A DNA stretch of 64,000 nt from Bombyx mori. Taxonomy: Eukaryota > Arthropoda > Insecta > Lepidoptera > Bombycidae. The notes under the pieces were generated by a model. It saw nothing but the letters and a program-made list of their open reading frames with translations. It ran no database searches and had not been told where the DNA came from. This document shows, in pieces, positions 1-9,812 of this stretch. The position numbers and the translations under genes are program-made. The stretch is from the NCBI RefSeq assembly GCF_030269925.1, contig NC_085131.1, positions 14,245,501 through 14,309,500 on the forward strand, in the 5' to 3' direction. How positions within the stretch are numbered: position 1 is the stretch's first letter; the number at the start of each line of letters is the position of its first letter.

Positions 1-1163
1 GATAAGATAAGTTTAAGATAAGATACGATTAAGATACCACCATATGTGCATATTGATAGGCGGCATTGGGAGTTTCAATACTCTGCATATTTCCACGCCA
101 AGCAGAGTTCCGGTAGCCGGTCAACACAAAGTGAGTCATGAATCACTTTAGGGACTTTTTGGCGGGAACGCGAGGAGTGAAGTTGTGTGATTTGTTTTAT
201 TTTGTCTATTTAATGTTTCCTCGGGCTTAAACGTGTAATAACGGTGGTTTATTAACTGTTTAATATCTGTGAAAGTGCACAGATGTGGGAAAATGAAACA
301 AAGCCGCTATACGTAACTTCTGGGAATCCTCTAAATAGTCCACTGAAAAACTCTCAGTAAATGACCAACCACCATTCCTTATTATCTCATCTCATCTCAT
401 TTCATTTAATTTCATCCCAGTTGATTAATGTCTCAAATTAATCATCTTCATTTCTTTTCATTTTATTTCACTCCATATTATCATTTTTCATAAAAATAAT
501 AATGTAAATTGAAATAAGACATGACTTAAAGGTCTTAGTTACCAGGTCATAAAACCATTAAAAAAAAAAGAATCACTTTAGGTAAAATATAAAAGTTCTA
601 GATACAATTTAAATCACTTCTGAGACTTTTTCGAACGACACCGTGCCCATGTGTATATTAATTATACTTACAGATCGAATCATGTACTATAAAGCTCCGG
701 TTTTTTGGAGCTTCATAAATTTTGTAAACAAACTTTACACTTTACATTTATTATTTTCACTTAATCCTATAAAAAACCTAATCGAGGCGGATTCAAATCT
801 AAGGCTCGATGGTAATGTTTAGAATTGATCGACGATTTCAAAAATATGAAAACTGGGAGAACAGTTTACTTAAATGTTCACATTTTTGATCATTATGTTG
901 CTTTGTTTTATAACATACAATATAACCAAATATGTGCATTAATTAACGGCATCGACATTTTTAACGACACATGTACTGGTCTCAAAAACAAACTAGTATC
1001 CAAGTTCCTTTGTTTATAATTGATGAGAGAATGTTAAGTAGTTAACTCTTGTTTTCATGTTCTTTTAAAATTATTTTTTATGTCGTACTGTTAACATTTA
1101 AAATTAACCTATTTTTCCGCTGTTTGTAAAGTTGCTGTAACATATCACAGTGTTGTTATAAGA
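1..1163. other. AT-rich flank without a recognisable gene
   Basis: This stretch is AT-rich and holds only short open frames with no family resemblance. A GATAA-like run lies at the very start, and a low-complexity stretch built from TCATCTCATT-like words lies at about 383-480. I see no exon, RNA gene or clear transposon end here. It is the genomic flank of the LINE that begins at 1175. Confidence 0.5.
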
Positions 1164-1174
1164 GATTGCTGTAC
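1164..1174. repeat. target-site duplication of LINE A, left copy
   Basis: GATTGCTGTAC lies directly before the poly(T) run at 1175. It recurs exactly at 6481-6491, directly after the 5' end of the LINE. An 11-bp perfect duplication is typical of target-primed reverse transcription and fixes both ends of the element. Confidence 0.9.
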
Positions 1175-1391
1175 TTTTTTTTTTTTTTTTTTTTTTCCCT
1201 ACCTATGCTGATAGCCTTGAGAGGCTACTTCAGCTTCACCCTAACGTTAGTAGGTGAGCTCGCGGGGCTCAACCGGAGAGTTGCTAACACTGACCCTGGC
1301 AAGAGCAGTGCTTCGCAGAATCTACCACCGGATCGGAAACGCGACCCACTGAGAAGATCCGGCGAGAAACTCAGTGGGCTGTGTCTATGGG

Positions 1392-4274
1392 TTAGTTCGC
1401 TCGTCGAGCCCTTCGTCGCAAGCGACGGGTTCGACGAGGACGGTGACCGGTGCTTGTGGTGCCTAAAAGCACCGTTAATGGATCAGGAGGATCCGTAATG
1501 ACGTGCTTTGGGCGACGTCGACGGTTTACCATTCGGTCTACTGGGTCGGGTATGTAATTTCCAGCGGCTACGATGAGAGGGTTCTCATGTCGTGCCGCCT
1601 TCTCAAAATGGCGCAGCGATGCCGACTGTAGATACTTACTAAAAGAGTCGAGCTCCAGGTCGTCGTGGAGATCCACATTCCTAAGGAACCAAGGCGCTCC
1701 GACGGCTATCCTGCAGAATCGTGATTGAATAACCTGAAGGGATTTCAAGTGGGTGCGGGCTGCGTGAGCGAACACTACGCTTGCATACGTCATGACGGGG
1801 CGTATACAAGTTTTGTAGAGAGTTACCTTATTACGGAGGGACAGTTTGCTTCGACTACAAAGCATTGGATAGAGTCGTCCTAGAATAAACGCGGCGCGGT
1901 CGCGTACCGTTTTTATATGGGGACGGAATGTCATCCCTCTGTCGAGGGTGACGCCTAGATATTTGACCTTCGAGACCCACGGAATGGGCTGGCCAAAGAG
2001 AGTGATGGGACTAACGGCGGAGGTGTTTGCGCGCCTACTACGGAGTGGGATGCTCGAAGTGATGTTCGGAGGGCGACCCCTTTTGAAGAGCACCGCTGCG
2101 CTTTTCGTGGGGTTGATGTCTATTCGCCACTTCCGGAACCACTGTCCCAGGGTGGCTACTGCGATCTGGAGTCGCCGATGAAGCAGCGACATCTTCCTAC
2201 ACGAGTAGTAGATAGCCGTGTCATCGGCGAAGAGCGCTAGATGGATCTCCGGAGACCGGGGTATATCATTGATATACAAACTAAATAATAACGGGGAGAG
2301 CGCGGAGCCTTGCGGGACTCCGGCGGTCAGTTGACGGGGACGAGAACGAGTTCCCTCTACTCGATATCGAAACGAACGGTTCGACAAGAAGTCTCGTATG
2401 ATGAGCACGAGTCTGTCTGGCACTCCCATGTTGTACAGTTTATAAATTAAACCGTTGTGCCAGACTTTGTCGAACGCCTTCGCGATGTCGAAGAAGAGGG
2501 CGCCGGTCGGGATTTGTTTACGCCTATTTAGTCCTATCAGAATGTGCTCCGTGAGGCGGTGCACTTGTTGTACGCACGAGTGTTTTGAGCGGAATCCGAA
2601 CTGTTCGTCTATGAGAATTTTGTTCGCGGTAACAAAATCCCAGAGGCGTTTCCTAAGGAGCCGTTCGTAAATTTTTCCTATCGTCGAGAGGAGACTAATC
2701 GGACGGTAACTAGAAGTTTCGTTTGTCGGTTTGCCCGGCTTATGTATACCGATAACGTCCGCTTCTTTCCACACCGCGGGAAAGATGCAGTGCGTCATAG
2801 CGGCATTTAAAATTGTAGCCAACATTGCTATCAGTTGGACTGGCAAGAGTTTAAGCGCGCGGTTGTGGATGCCGTCGGAGCCGGGTGCCTTCCTAGGTTG
2901 TAGGTTGTGGATCGCGTCTCTAACTTCGTCAGTGGTAATGGGGGGTAACGCGTCCGAGGGCGGCAGGGAAGCTCTGCGCTCGACCTCCCTGTCGACTAAC
3001 TCGGTGTGTTCGGGGTCCGCGTGTTGAGTGCTGGTGGTGCACTGCTCTTGCAGTGCATCGGCCAGCAGCTCAGCCTTGTCATCGTCATCGAATGCCGGTG
3101 GTTGGCCTGAAGGGCGTACGAGGGGAGGCATAGTAGCGGTAGTTTCGGATTTGAGAGTCCTAGCTAGTCGCCAGTATGCTTGGTGGGAGGGCGCGAGTTG
3201 TTCTAAATAACTATGCCAATTATCGTTACGCGCGTCGCTTAAGCGGGAGTGGACTTCGCGTTGTAGACGACGCATCCGAATCCGGTTTGAATGCGTGGGA
3301 AGACGATCGTAGGCCCGGATTGCCGCGTTCCTAACTCTTAAGAGATTCCTAAGATCGGGGGACAGTCTGATGCGGTGGAAGCTGTCCTCCACATCGACTT
3401 CTTTAGAAGATCTAATGATCGCGGAAGATATGTGATCGGTAATGATGTTTATGGATTCGACGGTGTCCTCGGGGGATAGATTCGAATCCGGGCCGTAAGG
3501 GAGGATTGGCGGAGCGGTGTCGGCTAGGCACGTGCCCAGCTTATTCCAATCCACCATGGTCCTCGTAACAGTGACTGGGTTGTGGGGGCGACCGAGCTGC
3601 ATAACGACAGGTCGGTGGTCTGAGTCGAGCTCTGACATTGCTTCGATGGAACGCAAGCGCAGAGTTACGTTCCTAAGCAATGCCAGGTCTATAGTGCTCG
3701 GGCGGAGCGCGATGTTATACGGATAACATGTTGGAGTTGGGGGACCGACTATTTCAAAGGTGAGGTCGTCTATAAACGCGTCGAGACGCCTACCGTTAAC
3801 GTTAGTACGATGGCAGTTCCACCTAGTGTGGTGGCAATTTAAATCGCCTGCCAGGATGACGGAGTCTCCCATGCCGAACAGTGACTCGATGTCACTGCTC
3901 AGGAGGGGCTTGTCCGGGGGGAGATAAACGGATGCGATGACGATCGGCTGGTGTCCCGTCAGCGAGATACGGCACACTGACGCCTCGATATGTGAGAGCG
4001 AGGGAGTATCGAGAGGGACAACGTGCAGGGCCCGCCTATAGTAAATGGCAGTCCCGCCTTTGGAGGCGGTGAGTCTGTCATTCCTAACCATGACGTAATT
4101 CGCGACTTTCGGGTCACGACGCGAGGGCTTCAGACAGGTTTCCTGCACTAATAGAATATCTACAAGATTGTCGCGGAGGAATTCAAAAATTTGATCGCGT
4201 TGCCGCGCGAGTCCGTTAGCATTGTAGAATGCTAACGTAAGGGAATACGGTTTTTCTCTACCTTTTTGCGCCAT
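1392..4274 (-). CDS. LINE A ORF2: AP endonuclease and reverse transcriptase
   Basis: The 960-residue protein nicks target DNA and reverse transcribes the element RNA onto the nick. Residues about 12-225 form an APE-type endonuclease, with GDLN near 143-146 and the SDH triad at 218-220. Residues about 450-740 form the reverse transcriptase, with the KAPGSDGI and SYRPISLL blocks, TAGVPQGSALSPLLF and the catalytic FADD at about 682-685. No stop or frameshift interrupts it. The length and order match the Jockey clade, and no RNase H domain follows. The start ATG lies 18 nt past the ORF1 stop, inside a TAATCAATG string that LINE B also has, so termination-reinitiation is a likely way of translating it. 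It is clearly related to LINE B ORF2 but not identical, so the two are different families or subfamilies. Confidence 0.95.
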   Translation of the reverse strand: MAQKGREKPYSLTLAFYNANGLARQRDQIFEFLRDNLVDILLVQETCLKPSRRDPKVANYVMVRNDRLTASKGGTAIYYRRALHVVPLDTPSLSHIEASVCRISLTGHQPIVIASVYLPPDKPLLSSDIESLFGMGDSVILAGDLNCHHTRWNCHRTNVNGRRLDAFIDDLTFEIVGPPTPTCYPYNIALRPSTIDLALLRNVTLRLRSIEAMSELDSDHRPVVMQLGRPHNPVTVTRTMVDWNKLGTCLADTAPPILPYGPDSNLSPEDTVESINIITDHISSAIIRSSKEVDVEDSFHRIRLSPDLRNLLRVRNAAIRAYDRLPTHSNRIRMRRLQREVHSRLSDARNDNWHSYLEQLAPSHQAYWRLARTLKSETTATMPPLVRPSGQPPAFDDDDKAELLADALQEQCTTSTQHADPEHTELVDREVERRASLPPSDALPPITTDEVRDAIHNLQPRKAPGSDGIHNRALKLLPVQLIAMLATILNAAMTHCIFPAVWKEADVIGIHKPGKPTNETSSYRPISLLSTIGKIYERLLRKRLWDFVTANKILIDEQFGFRSKHSCVQQVHRLTEHILIGLNRRKQIPTGALFFDIAKAFDKVWHNGLIYKLYNMGVPDRLVLIIRDFLSNRSFRYRVEGTRSRPRQLTAGVPQGSALSPLLFSLYINDIPRSPEIHLALFADDTAIYYSCRKMSLLHRRLQIAVATLGQWFRKWRIDINPTKSAAVLFKRGRPPNITSSIPLRSRRANTSAVSPITLFGQPIPWVSKVKYLGVTLDRGMTFRPHIKTVRDRAAFILGRLYPMLCSRSKLSLRNKVTLYKTCIRPVMTYASVVFAHAARTHLKSLQVIQSRFCRIAVGAPWFLRNVDLHDDLELDSFSKYLQSASLRHFEKAARHENPLIVAAGNYIPDPVDRMVNRRRRPKHVITDPPDPLTVLLGTTSTGHRPRRTRRLRRRARRAN

Positions 4275-4292
4275 TGATTACCGGTAAAGATT

Positions 4293-6029
4293 TTATAACG
4301 TACGCGACACGGACTCGTAAACGTCCATGTGATCGAACGCGGCCGCGAGCCGCTGTTCGGGGGTTGTCGACCTACGGATAGCGTCAGCGAACGATCGCAG
4401 ACGGTCGAAGTTCACCGCGGTGACGAAGTCGCGCACGAGCGCGAAGTCGTTGGCGGCAGAGGGTTGCGGGGGACGGAACGCGGGCGCGGGGCGAGGTGCG
4501 AGCAGGGGCTGAGGCGCGGGGCGTGTCGCGAGCGGGGGCGGGGGTGCGGTTTGCGTTCCCGCCTTCGTATACGGCAGCGGCTTTTTCCACGCTGAAACCG
4601 TGGGAACTGCAGCCGGCACGAAGGCAGGTTTCGGCACTGAGGGTGCCGAAGTCTTTGGGCCGACGGTTCGCGGAGCTGGGTGGGTTGGGCGTTTTCGCGG
4701 AGCCCTGGGACATCCACGGTAGTTCGCGGGGTGCCCTTGCTTAAGGCATAGGACACAGCTGGGAGGTTCGGTCGCGGTTTCCCTATCTCTAACGCAATCT
4801 AACGTAGCGTGATCGCCGAGGCATTTCACGCAGCGGGGGCGCGCGTGGCAATTACGCGCCGAGTGGCCATAGAGTTGGCACCTGTAGCACTGCCCGGGAG
4901 TGCCACGCTTATGGGGGGCTTCGATCGATATCCCGGATAGGCCGCAAATTGTCGTGAGACATGCGATCTTCTTTTTGGCCTCCGGGGTGGGTTCTAACGC
5001 CACGAGTATCATATTATAGGGCTGTTTGCCCCGCCCGCTGTGCATCCGGTGCACACTAACTATCGGGAGGGCCTGAGCGGTCAGATCCTCCTTAATGTAG
5101 TCTATTTCTAGCTCCTTAGGGACTCCGCGTATTACTACGCGGAGCTCGCGGTCCTCCTGAAGAGCATAGGTGTGGAAACCTATGTTCTCCTTTCGGAGGT
5201 ATGCTGAGAGGGCCCTATGGTCGCCCGGCGTTGCGACCTTGATCTGAATCCCATGCGCGACGTTACGCGCATGGGTGTAGTTAATTTTATTTGCCTGAAG
5301 GGCCTGGGACACGCGATTCCACGCTGTCTTCTCTTGAAGTATCAGCGGGGGCGGGGCAGCTACTTTGGGAGCGGGCGCGGGCTTGGGACGCGGCGGTGGG
5401 GTTACGCGGCGCGCGGAGTCCGACTCCGGTGTAACTACTACTTTTGGTCGAGAGGCGGACGCGGATTTCGTTTGTTTTGTCGTGGAGTTCCGGGACTCCA
5501 CGGCGCGAGTACGCTTTTTACCGCGCGTTACGGTTTGGAACCCATCCGAAGTTCCAGGCTGAGGGCTTGACGCGGATTCGAAATCCATCTCCGATTCGGT
5601 ATCGGAGCCTGAACTTGAAATGATCGAGGTCGCGGCGGACGTAGCGCGTGATGACGTAACCGACGCGGGCGCGGGGTTGGGGGTAGCGCTAGGCGCTTCG
5701 TGAGTCGCATCGTTGGAACGTGCGCTCGAACTTAACGCGGCGGCGGGGGGCGCGCGGCGTGCCTCCGAGGCACGGTTGAAATACGCGGCGACGGACGCGG
5801 GGGGGGAGGGATTGCCACGGGAGGCCCTATACGCTAAGTACTCGGCCCTAATTGACGGGTACCTATCCCGGAGGAACCCGACAATGTCACTAGCACTTTC
5901 ACTGACACAATCTTCACTCATCTTGCTGTCTTCTTGCCCGGGGGGGGCGGCCCCGGGACTTTTGTTGAACTCGCCGAAAGGCGAGGCCCCGGATAAAATT
6001 TGTAACCCCCCTGTGCTGCAGGACAGCAA
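4293..6029 (-). CDS. LINE A ORF1: gag-like nucleic-acid-binding protein
   Basis: The 578-codon frame encodes the RNA-binding ORF1 protein of a Jockey-type LINE. An Ala/Ser/Pro-rich, low-complexity N-terminal third is followed by a PRE_C2HC-like region (about residues 230-375). Three CCHC zinc knuckles follow between Cys381 and about Cys440, and then a Pro-rich tail. The first ATG is at 6029, but Met37 (near 5921) is a better start: it opens the acidic segment that resembles the LINE B ORF1 start, and the codons before it sit in conserved 5' UTR sequence. The stop is TAA at 4295-4293. The protein probably packages the RNA in a ribonucleoprotein with ORF2. The frame is undamaged. Confidence 0.92.
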   Translation of the reverse strand: MLSCSTGGLQILSGASPFGEFNKSPGAAPPGQEDSKMSEDCVSESASDIVGFLRDRYPSIRAEYLAYRASRGNPSPPASVAAYFNRASEARRAPPAAALSSSARSNDATHEAPSATPNPAPASVTSSRATSAATSIISSSGSDTESEMDFESASSPQPGTSDGFQTVTRGKKRTRAVESRNSTTKQTKSASASRPKVVVTPESDSARRVTPPPRPKPAPAPKVAAPPPLILQEKTAWNRVSQALQANKINYTHARNVAHGIQIKVATPGDHRALSAYLRKENIGFHTYALQEDRELRVVIRGVPKELEIDYIKEDLTAQALPIVSVHRMHSGRGKQPYNMILVALEPTPEAKKKIACLTTICGLSGISIEAPHKRGTPGQCYRCQLYGHSARNCHARPRCVKCLGDHATLDCVRDRETATEPPSCVLCLKQGHPANYRGCPRAPRKRPTHPAPRTVGPKTSAPSVPKPAFVPAAVPTVSAWKKPLPYTKAGTQTAPPPPLATRPAPQPLLAPRPAPAFRPPQPSAANDFALVRDFVTAVNFDRLRSFADAIRRSTTPEQRLAAAFDHMDVYESVSRTL

Positions 6030-6480
6030 GGAGCAGGGGGGGGGAATGCCTATGCCGTGAAAACGGCAATCGGCGGGGAAAAGGAAAGGAACCCGCTCGG
6101 GCTGTATAGTGCTACAGCAGGCAGAATCGCGAGCGGGGGTCTAGTCTTGAAAAAGACTGTTGTTTTTGGGAAGGGTTAGGAAATCGCTAGCCTGTGAGTG
6201 CCACAGGAAGCTGAACGTAGCGATTGGTTTTGCCTTGAAAAAGGCAGTTGGTAAGGGTGGGTTCGCGGTTACAAAACTTTAGCGCACAAAAATGGACCTC
6301 GATACGCAGATCGCAAGCGACCAACGGATCGGCACGTCCGCACTACCGAATTGTACGCACGATGTATTCACGGTCACTACACTGTCGAGCACAACTGTGA
6401 GTTCAGAGACGCAGCTCGCAAGCGGGCCACGGATCGGAAAGCACGTCCGCGCACGACCGAGTCGTGAGCGAGAATGTTTT
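6030..6480 (-). promoter_or_regulatory. LINE A 5' UTR with three ~90-bp hairpin modules
   Basis: Three degenerate modules follow one another. Each has a CTGT...ACAG hairpin (6011-6026, 6102-6117, 6191-6207) and then a second hairpin with an A-rich loop on the plus strand (6054-6067, 6143-6158, 6231-6246). The spacing is 89-91 bp. Farther out, a ~45-bp segment around 6304-6352 is repeated at 6410-6455. Jockey LINEs usually carry an internal promoter in the 5' UTR; that these modules are promoter or translation elements is inference. Confidence 0.6.
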
Positions 6481-6491
6481 GATTGCTGTAC
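6481..6491. repeat. target-site duplication of LINE A, right copy
   Basis: This is an exact second copy of the 11-bp GATTGCTGTAC at 1164-1174. It directly follows the 5' end of LINE A. Confidence 0.9.
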
Positions 6492-7676
6492 ATGCCTGTA
6501 ACTGGCTTACATACCAGTACTTCATTTTATATAATTATGTTAATTTTAAGCTTGAATGTTTTGTGTGTATTGCTGTTGGTATGTCTAATAAATAAAATAA
6601 ATAAACATTAAATCACTTTGCTTTATACAAAATATTAATTTATGAATAATATGTAGCAAACAAAGACGGCGCTCAAAGCTGCATAGCTTCATACTGTTGG
6701 AAACCCAACAAAATGGTATAAAACCTTTTTTATTGTTGTCGTTGTGGTTTTGGACATTACATTTGAATTTGAATTTTGGAATGTCTTAGATTTTGTCATT
6801 CTCTTTTTTCCGTGCTATTGTACGCGATTTATAAAATTGTAAAAATATACAAATTTTATACGTGCAATCCTCGCGAGTTTATTTATCAAGTTCCTTGTCC
6901 ATCCTAATCATACAGTCCACTACACATACAACACACAACAAAGAGATTTCTTCGATTTTTTTTTTATTCAAATTATATTTCTTAATAGACTGAACCAAAT
7001 TGGGTAGTCGCTTCCGCGAAGTGAGAGTTCGGTGAGAACAGTCCTATCCTATGAGAGGTCGGTAGCCGGTAACGAGATTCACCGAAGTCCTAAATGTAAT
7101 TTGATTTCAAGAATTTTTATTTTTACGCGTCATTACGTGTAGGGATTTAATTACGGACGCCGCGCCGTGCTTGTTGTTGAGTTAGTTCCAGGCCCCCGTT
7201 ACTGGGAACCGTATATTCTATTTATTACGACTGGGTTTTAATTAAAAACCATTTCATAATTACTGTGTATATTTGATTTTTCTGGTGGTTTATTCGCCTG
7301 TTTTATTTTATTGTATTTATATAAATGTTGTCTGGCTTAATAATGAAGTGATAAACCGAAGAAATCTATCAACATGATGTATGTATCATATCAGAAACTT
7401 CGACGAAATATGGGTTATATATTATATATATGGGTATGGTAAGATACAGCACTACCTTGGAGACAATCCGTGCAAGCAACATTAAAAAAATCGAGTTATT
7501 TTATATCAGCGACCAATCTGCAGTGACGTAGGCAGCCTAAAAGAAATCAAAATATCTTATTGTATTTAGGAAACCTATATACATATACATATTCATAAGC
7601 TGCACAACATTTAATTATTCATTAAATTTTACACTGAAAATAGACTTGGAACTGTTGGTCTTCTTGTCTATTTGTA
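6492..7676. other. AT-rich intergenic stretch, nothing recognised
   Basis: No coding frame with family resemblance, RNA gene or transposon terminus was found on either strand. Poly(A) signal-like AATAAA words occur near 6586-6605 but no transcript can be tied to them. Confidence 0.4.
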
Positions 7677-8126
7677 TTTTTTTTTATTGCCCTTGTAGGC
7701 AGACGAGCATACGGCCCACCTGATGGTGAGTGGTTACCGTCGCCCATGGGCTTCAGCAATGCCAGGGGCAGAGCCAAGCCGCTGCCTACTGCTTAATACT
7801 CTCCACAAGCCTCGTTTGAAGAAGGACATGTCCTAGCGCTCGGGAAACACCGTGGAGGGGAACTCATTCCATAGCCCGATGGTACGTGGCAAAAAAGACC
7901 TCTGGAAACGCACTGTGGATGACCGCAGTGGCTCCAGGTAGTATGGATGAACTCTACTCCGGTGGCGGGCGGTGCGATGGTAAAAACGAGATGGAGGTAT
8001 CATCTCGAACAATTCCTCAGAGCCCATGGTACATACTGCACAAAATGCAGAGGGAACCGAAGTCCTTCTGCAGACCCAGAGGTTCCAAACGATCCGTGAA
8101 AATAGGATTATCGACAATCCGAACAT
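7677..8126 (-). mobile_element. 3' end of a CR1/Jockey-like LINE (5'-truncated)
   Basis: A poly(T) run at about 7677-7685 marks the 3' end of a minus-strand insertion. Residual coding sequence at 7833-8126 gives the end of a non-LTR reverse transcriptase protein (FYHRTARHRSRVHPYYLEPL and LWNEFPSTVFPER words). This C-terminal tail is common in lepidopteran LINEs and is shared with the older copy at 53165-54399. Similarity ends at about 8126, so the copy is truncated and non-functional. No TSD was found. Confidence 0.75.
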
Positions 8127-9546
8127 ATATACAGAACAATTGCCATCAAAGCCCTTCGCGGATTCACATTTACTACTTTAGTACATTACATTACATTACA
8201 TTGATTCCTTGCAGCATTGATAGCTCACATTAGTCTGATCGCCGTGTGGGTATTTTTCAATAGTTGACACCAAGTCCGATGTTTTACTTTTCTCATCATC
8301 ATTGTCAATCTGCTTAGTTGAGGATACGGCAGCCCACCACCAAGAAACTCTACTCCAGCGACTAATATAGCAAATGAGCAACCCACTGCCACTTTAGCAC
8401 AGATTGTTTCCTATGCTTTTTTAATTTATATACATGATATTATATGTCGAGGGATGAAAGGCTATTTGGTTTAAGCGCCATTTCCCTTATTACGCGACAT
8501 TTATTTTTTTAATGAAAGTTGTGTTTTATTTGGTATTACCATCAACAATTAGATGTTTTTAAGTGAACTTCAATTAAGTTTATTCCGTTCAAATATTTGA
8601 AGAAGTTTTTATGTTATGATATTTTCTCTAAATTTTAAACTTTAAATAGCTCTTCTGTAAAAATAAAATTGCAGAAATGTCGCTGAAACCAAATTGCCTT
8701 TCTCCTCTCGATATTATATGTTTATTGCAAAGGACGGGTGAATGAGTTCACGTCCCAGGTGGTGTTGAGTAGTCACCGCAGCCCATAGTCACAGACACCA
8801 CAACGTGAACCTTTGACACCTGGGGCCTATTTCTTCGTCGCGGAGTACGCATGTATGTAGTAAATACGTACTTCCTTAAAAAAATCCTGCGGAATTCGAA
8901 AACTCATAGTAGAATATCTCGATACGAGCTTACGGGACGACGTATTTTTTAGGCCGTGACGACATTATGCTTAAGGTTTTCGTCCAGGCGCCTTTAAGCC
9001 CCCTTGGGTAAGGGAATGTCTTTTTGTCTCTATCATACGATCTGTGCACCTTTTTTCTTCCCTAGCTCATTAATTACCCCTACCACATCGAAAGGACTGA
9101 AATTTAAAAGAGTTATCTAGCCTGTTGCGCATTACTTCCATTCTCTATCGAATCTAAATACAATTTTGTATGTATTATTTTTTGCCTATAAGCGCCTGCA
9201 GAGCTATTTATATTTATTTTTAATTCTTTTTTTTTCCTATATTCGTCCTTATATTCAACCGTACAAAAACAAAATTGTACTGGGAACATTCACAAAGACA
9301 CGTGATCAGCCTCCCGTGTGATTGTTGTTTGTTCTGGCGCATGTAATTTATCTTTTGTTTAAACTCTTCAACAGTCGAGCGAGCGATCGTCTGTGATATT
9401 GACTTTCTTTGTTTCCGAAGTGCTAATTTCGTATGTTGAATTTGGATTCTTGATGTGTACAGAATTTAGAACTTATGTAAAATACATGTACTTTTTGTGT
9501 TACTGAAAGTTAAATGCGGGGTAAGACAGCGCATTCATTACTTAAC
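8127..9546. other. intergenic stretch with short simple repeat
   Basis: An (ACATT)n microsatellite of about four units lies near 8180-8200. A very degenerate SINE-like segment, resembling the Bm1 body in reverse, may lie at about 8715-8840. Nothing else with support was found. Confidence 0.4.
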
Positions 9547-9553
9547 GTCAGCT

Positions 9554-9558
<5 letters not shown>
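9547..9558. repeat. target-site duplication of LINE B, left copy
   Basis: GTCAGCTGAGTT directly precedes the poly(T) run. It recurs exactly at 14733-14744 beyond the 5' end of the element. Confidence 0.92.
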
Positions 9559-9587
<29 letters not shown>

Positions 9588-9812
9588 ATTGAAAGTTTAC
9601 TGGTGGCCCGAAGGCCTTTCCAGTTTCACCAGGACAGGTGGGCGAGCAAAGGCTCAGCCAAGAGGGGTGGGATTTGCTAACAACTGCCCGAGCGCCTCCG
9701 AAGGAGACCTAACAACTCAAGAGCAATTGTTTCGCGAATGAATCTACTACCGGATCGGAATCGCGACCCGCTGAGAAGATCCGGCGAGAAACTCAGCGGG
9801 CTGATGCATGGG

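Larger units (their letters stand above)
1175..6480 (-). mobile_element. full-length Jockey-type LINE (LINE A)
   Basis: This is a complete non-LTR retrotransposon on the minus strand of about 5.3 kb. In sense order it has a repeat-built 5' UTR (6480-6030), ORF1 (gag-like, zinc knuckles), ORF2 (endonuclease plus reverse transcriptase), a 3' UTR of about 190 bp and a poly(A) tail seen as poly(T) at 1175-1196. An 11-bp TSD flanks it. A short hairpin near the 3' end (TAGCC/GGCTA stem at about 1210-1226) is kept in the truncated copies at 38741 and 42265 and may be the RT recognition end; that role is inferred. Both ORFs are open, so the copy looks recent and possibly competent. The exact family name cannot be given without a library search. 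Confidence 0.93.

Noticed and set aside
825..1019. Small plus-strand ORF of 64 codons
   Set aside because: AT-rich, no family resemblance, no splice or codon signal.
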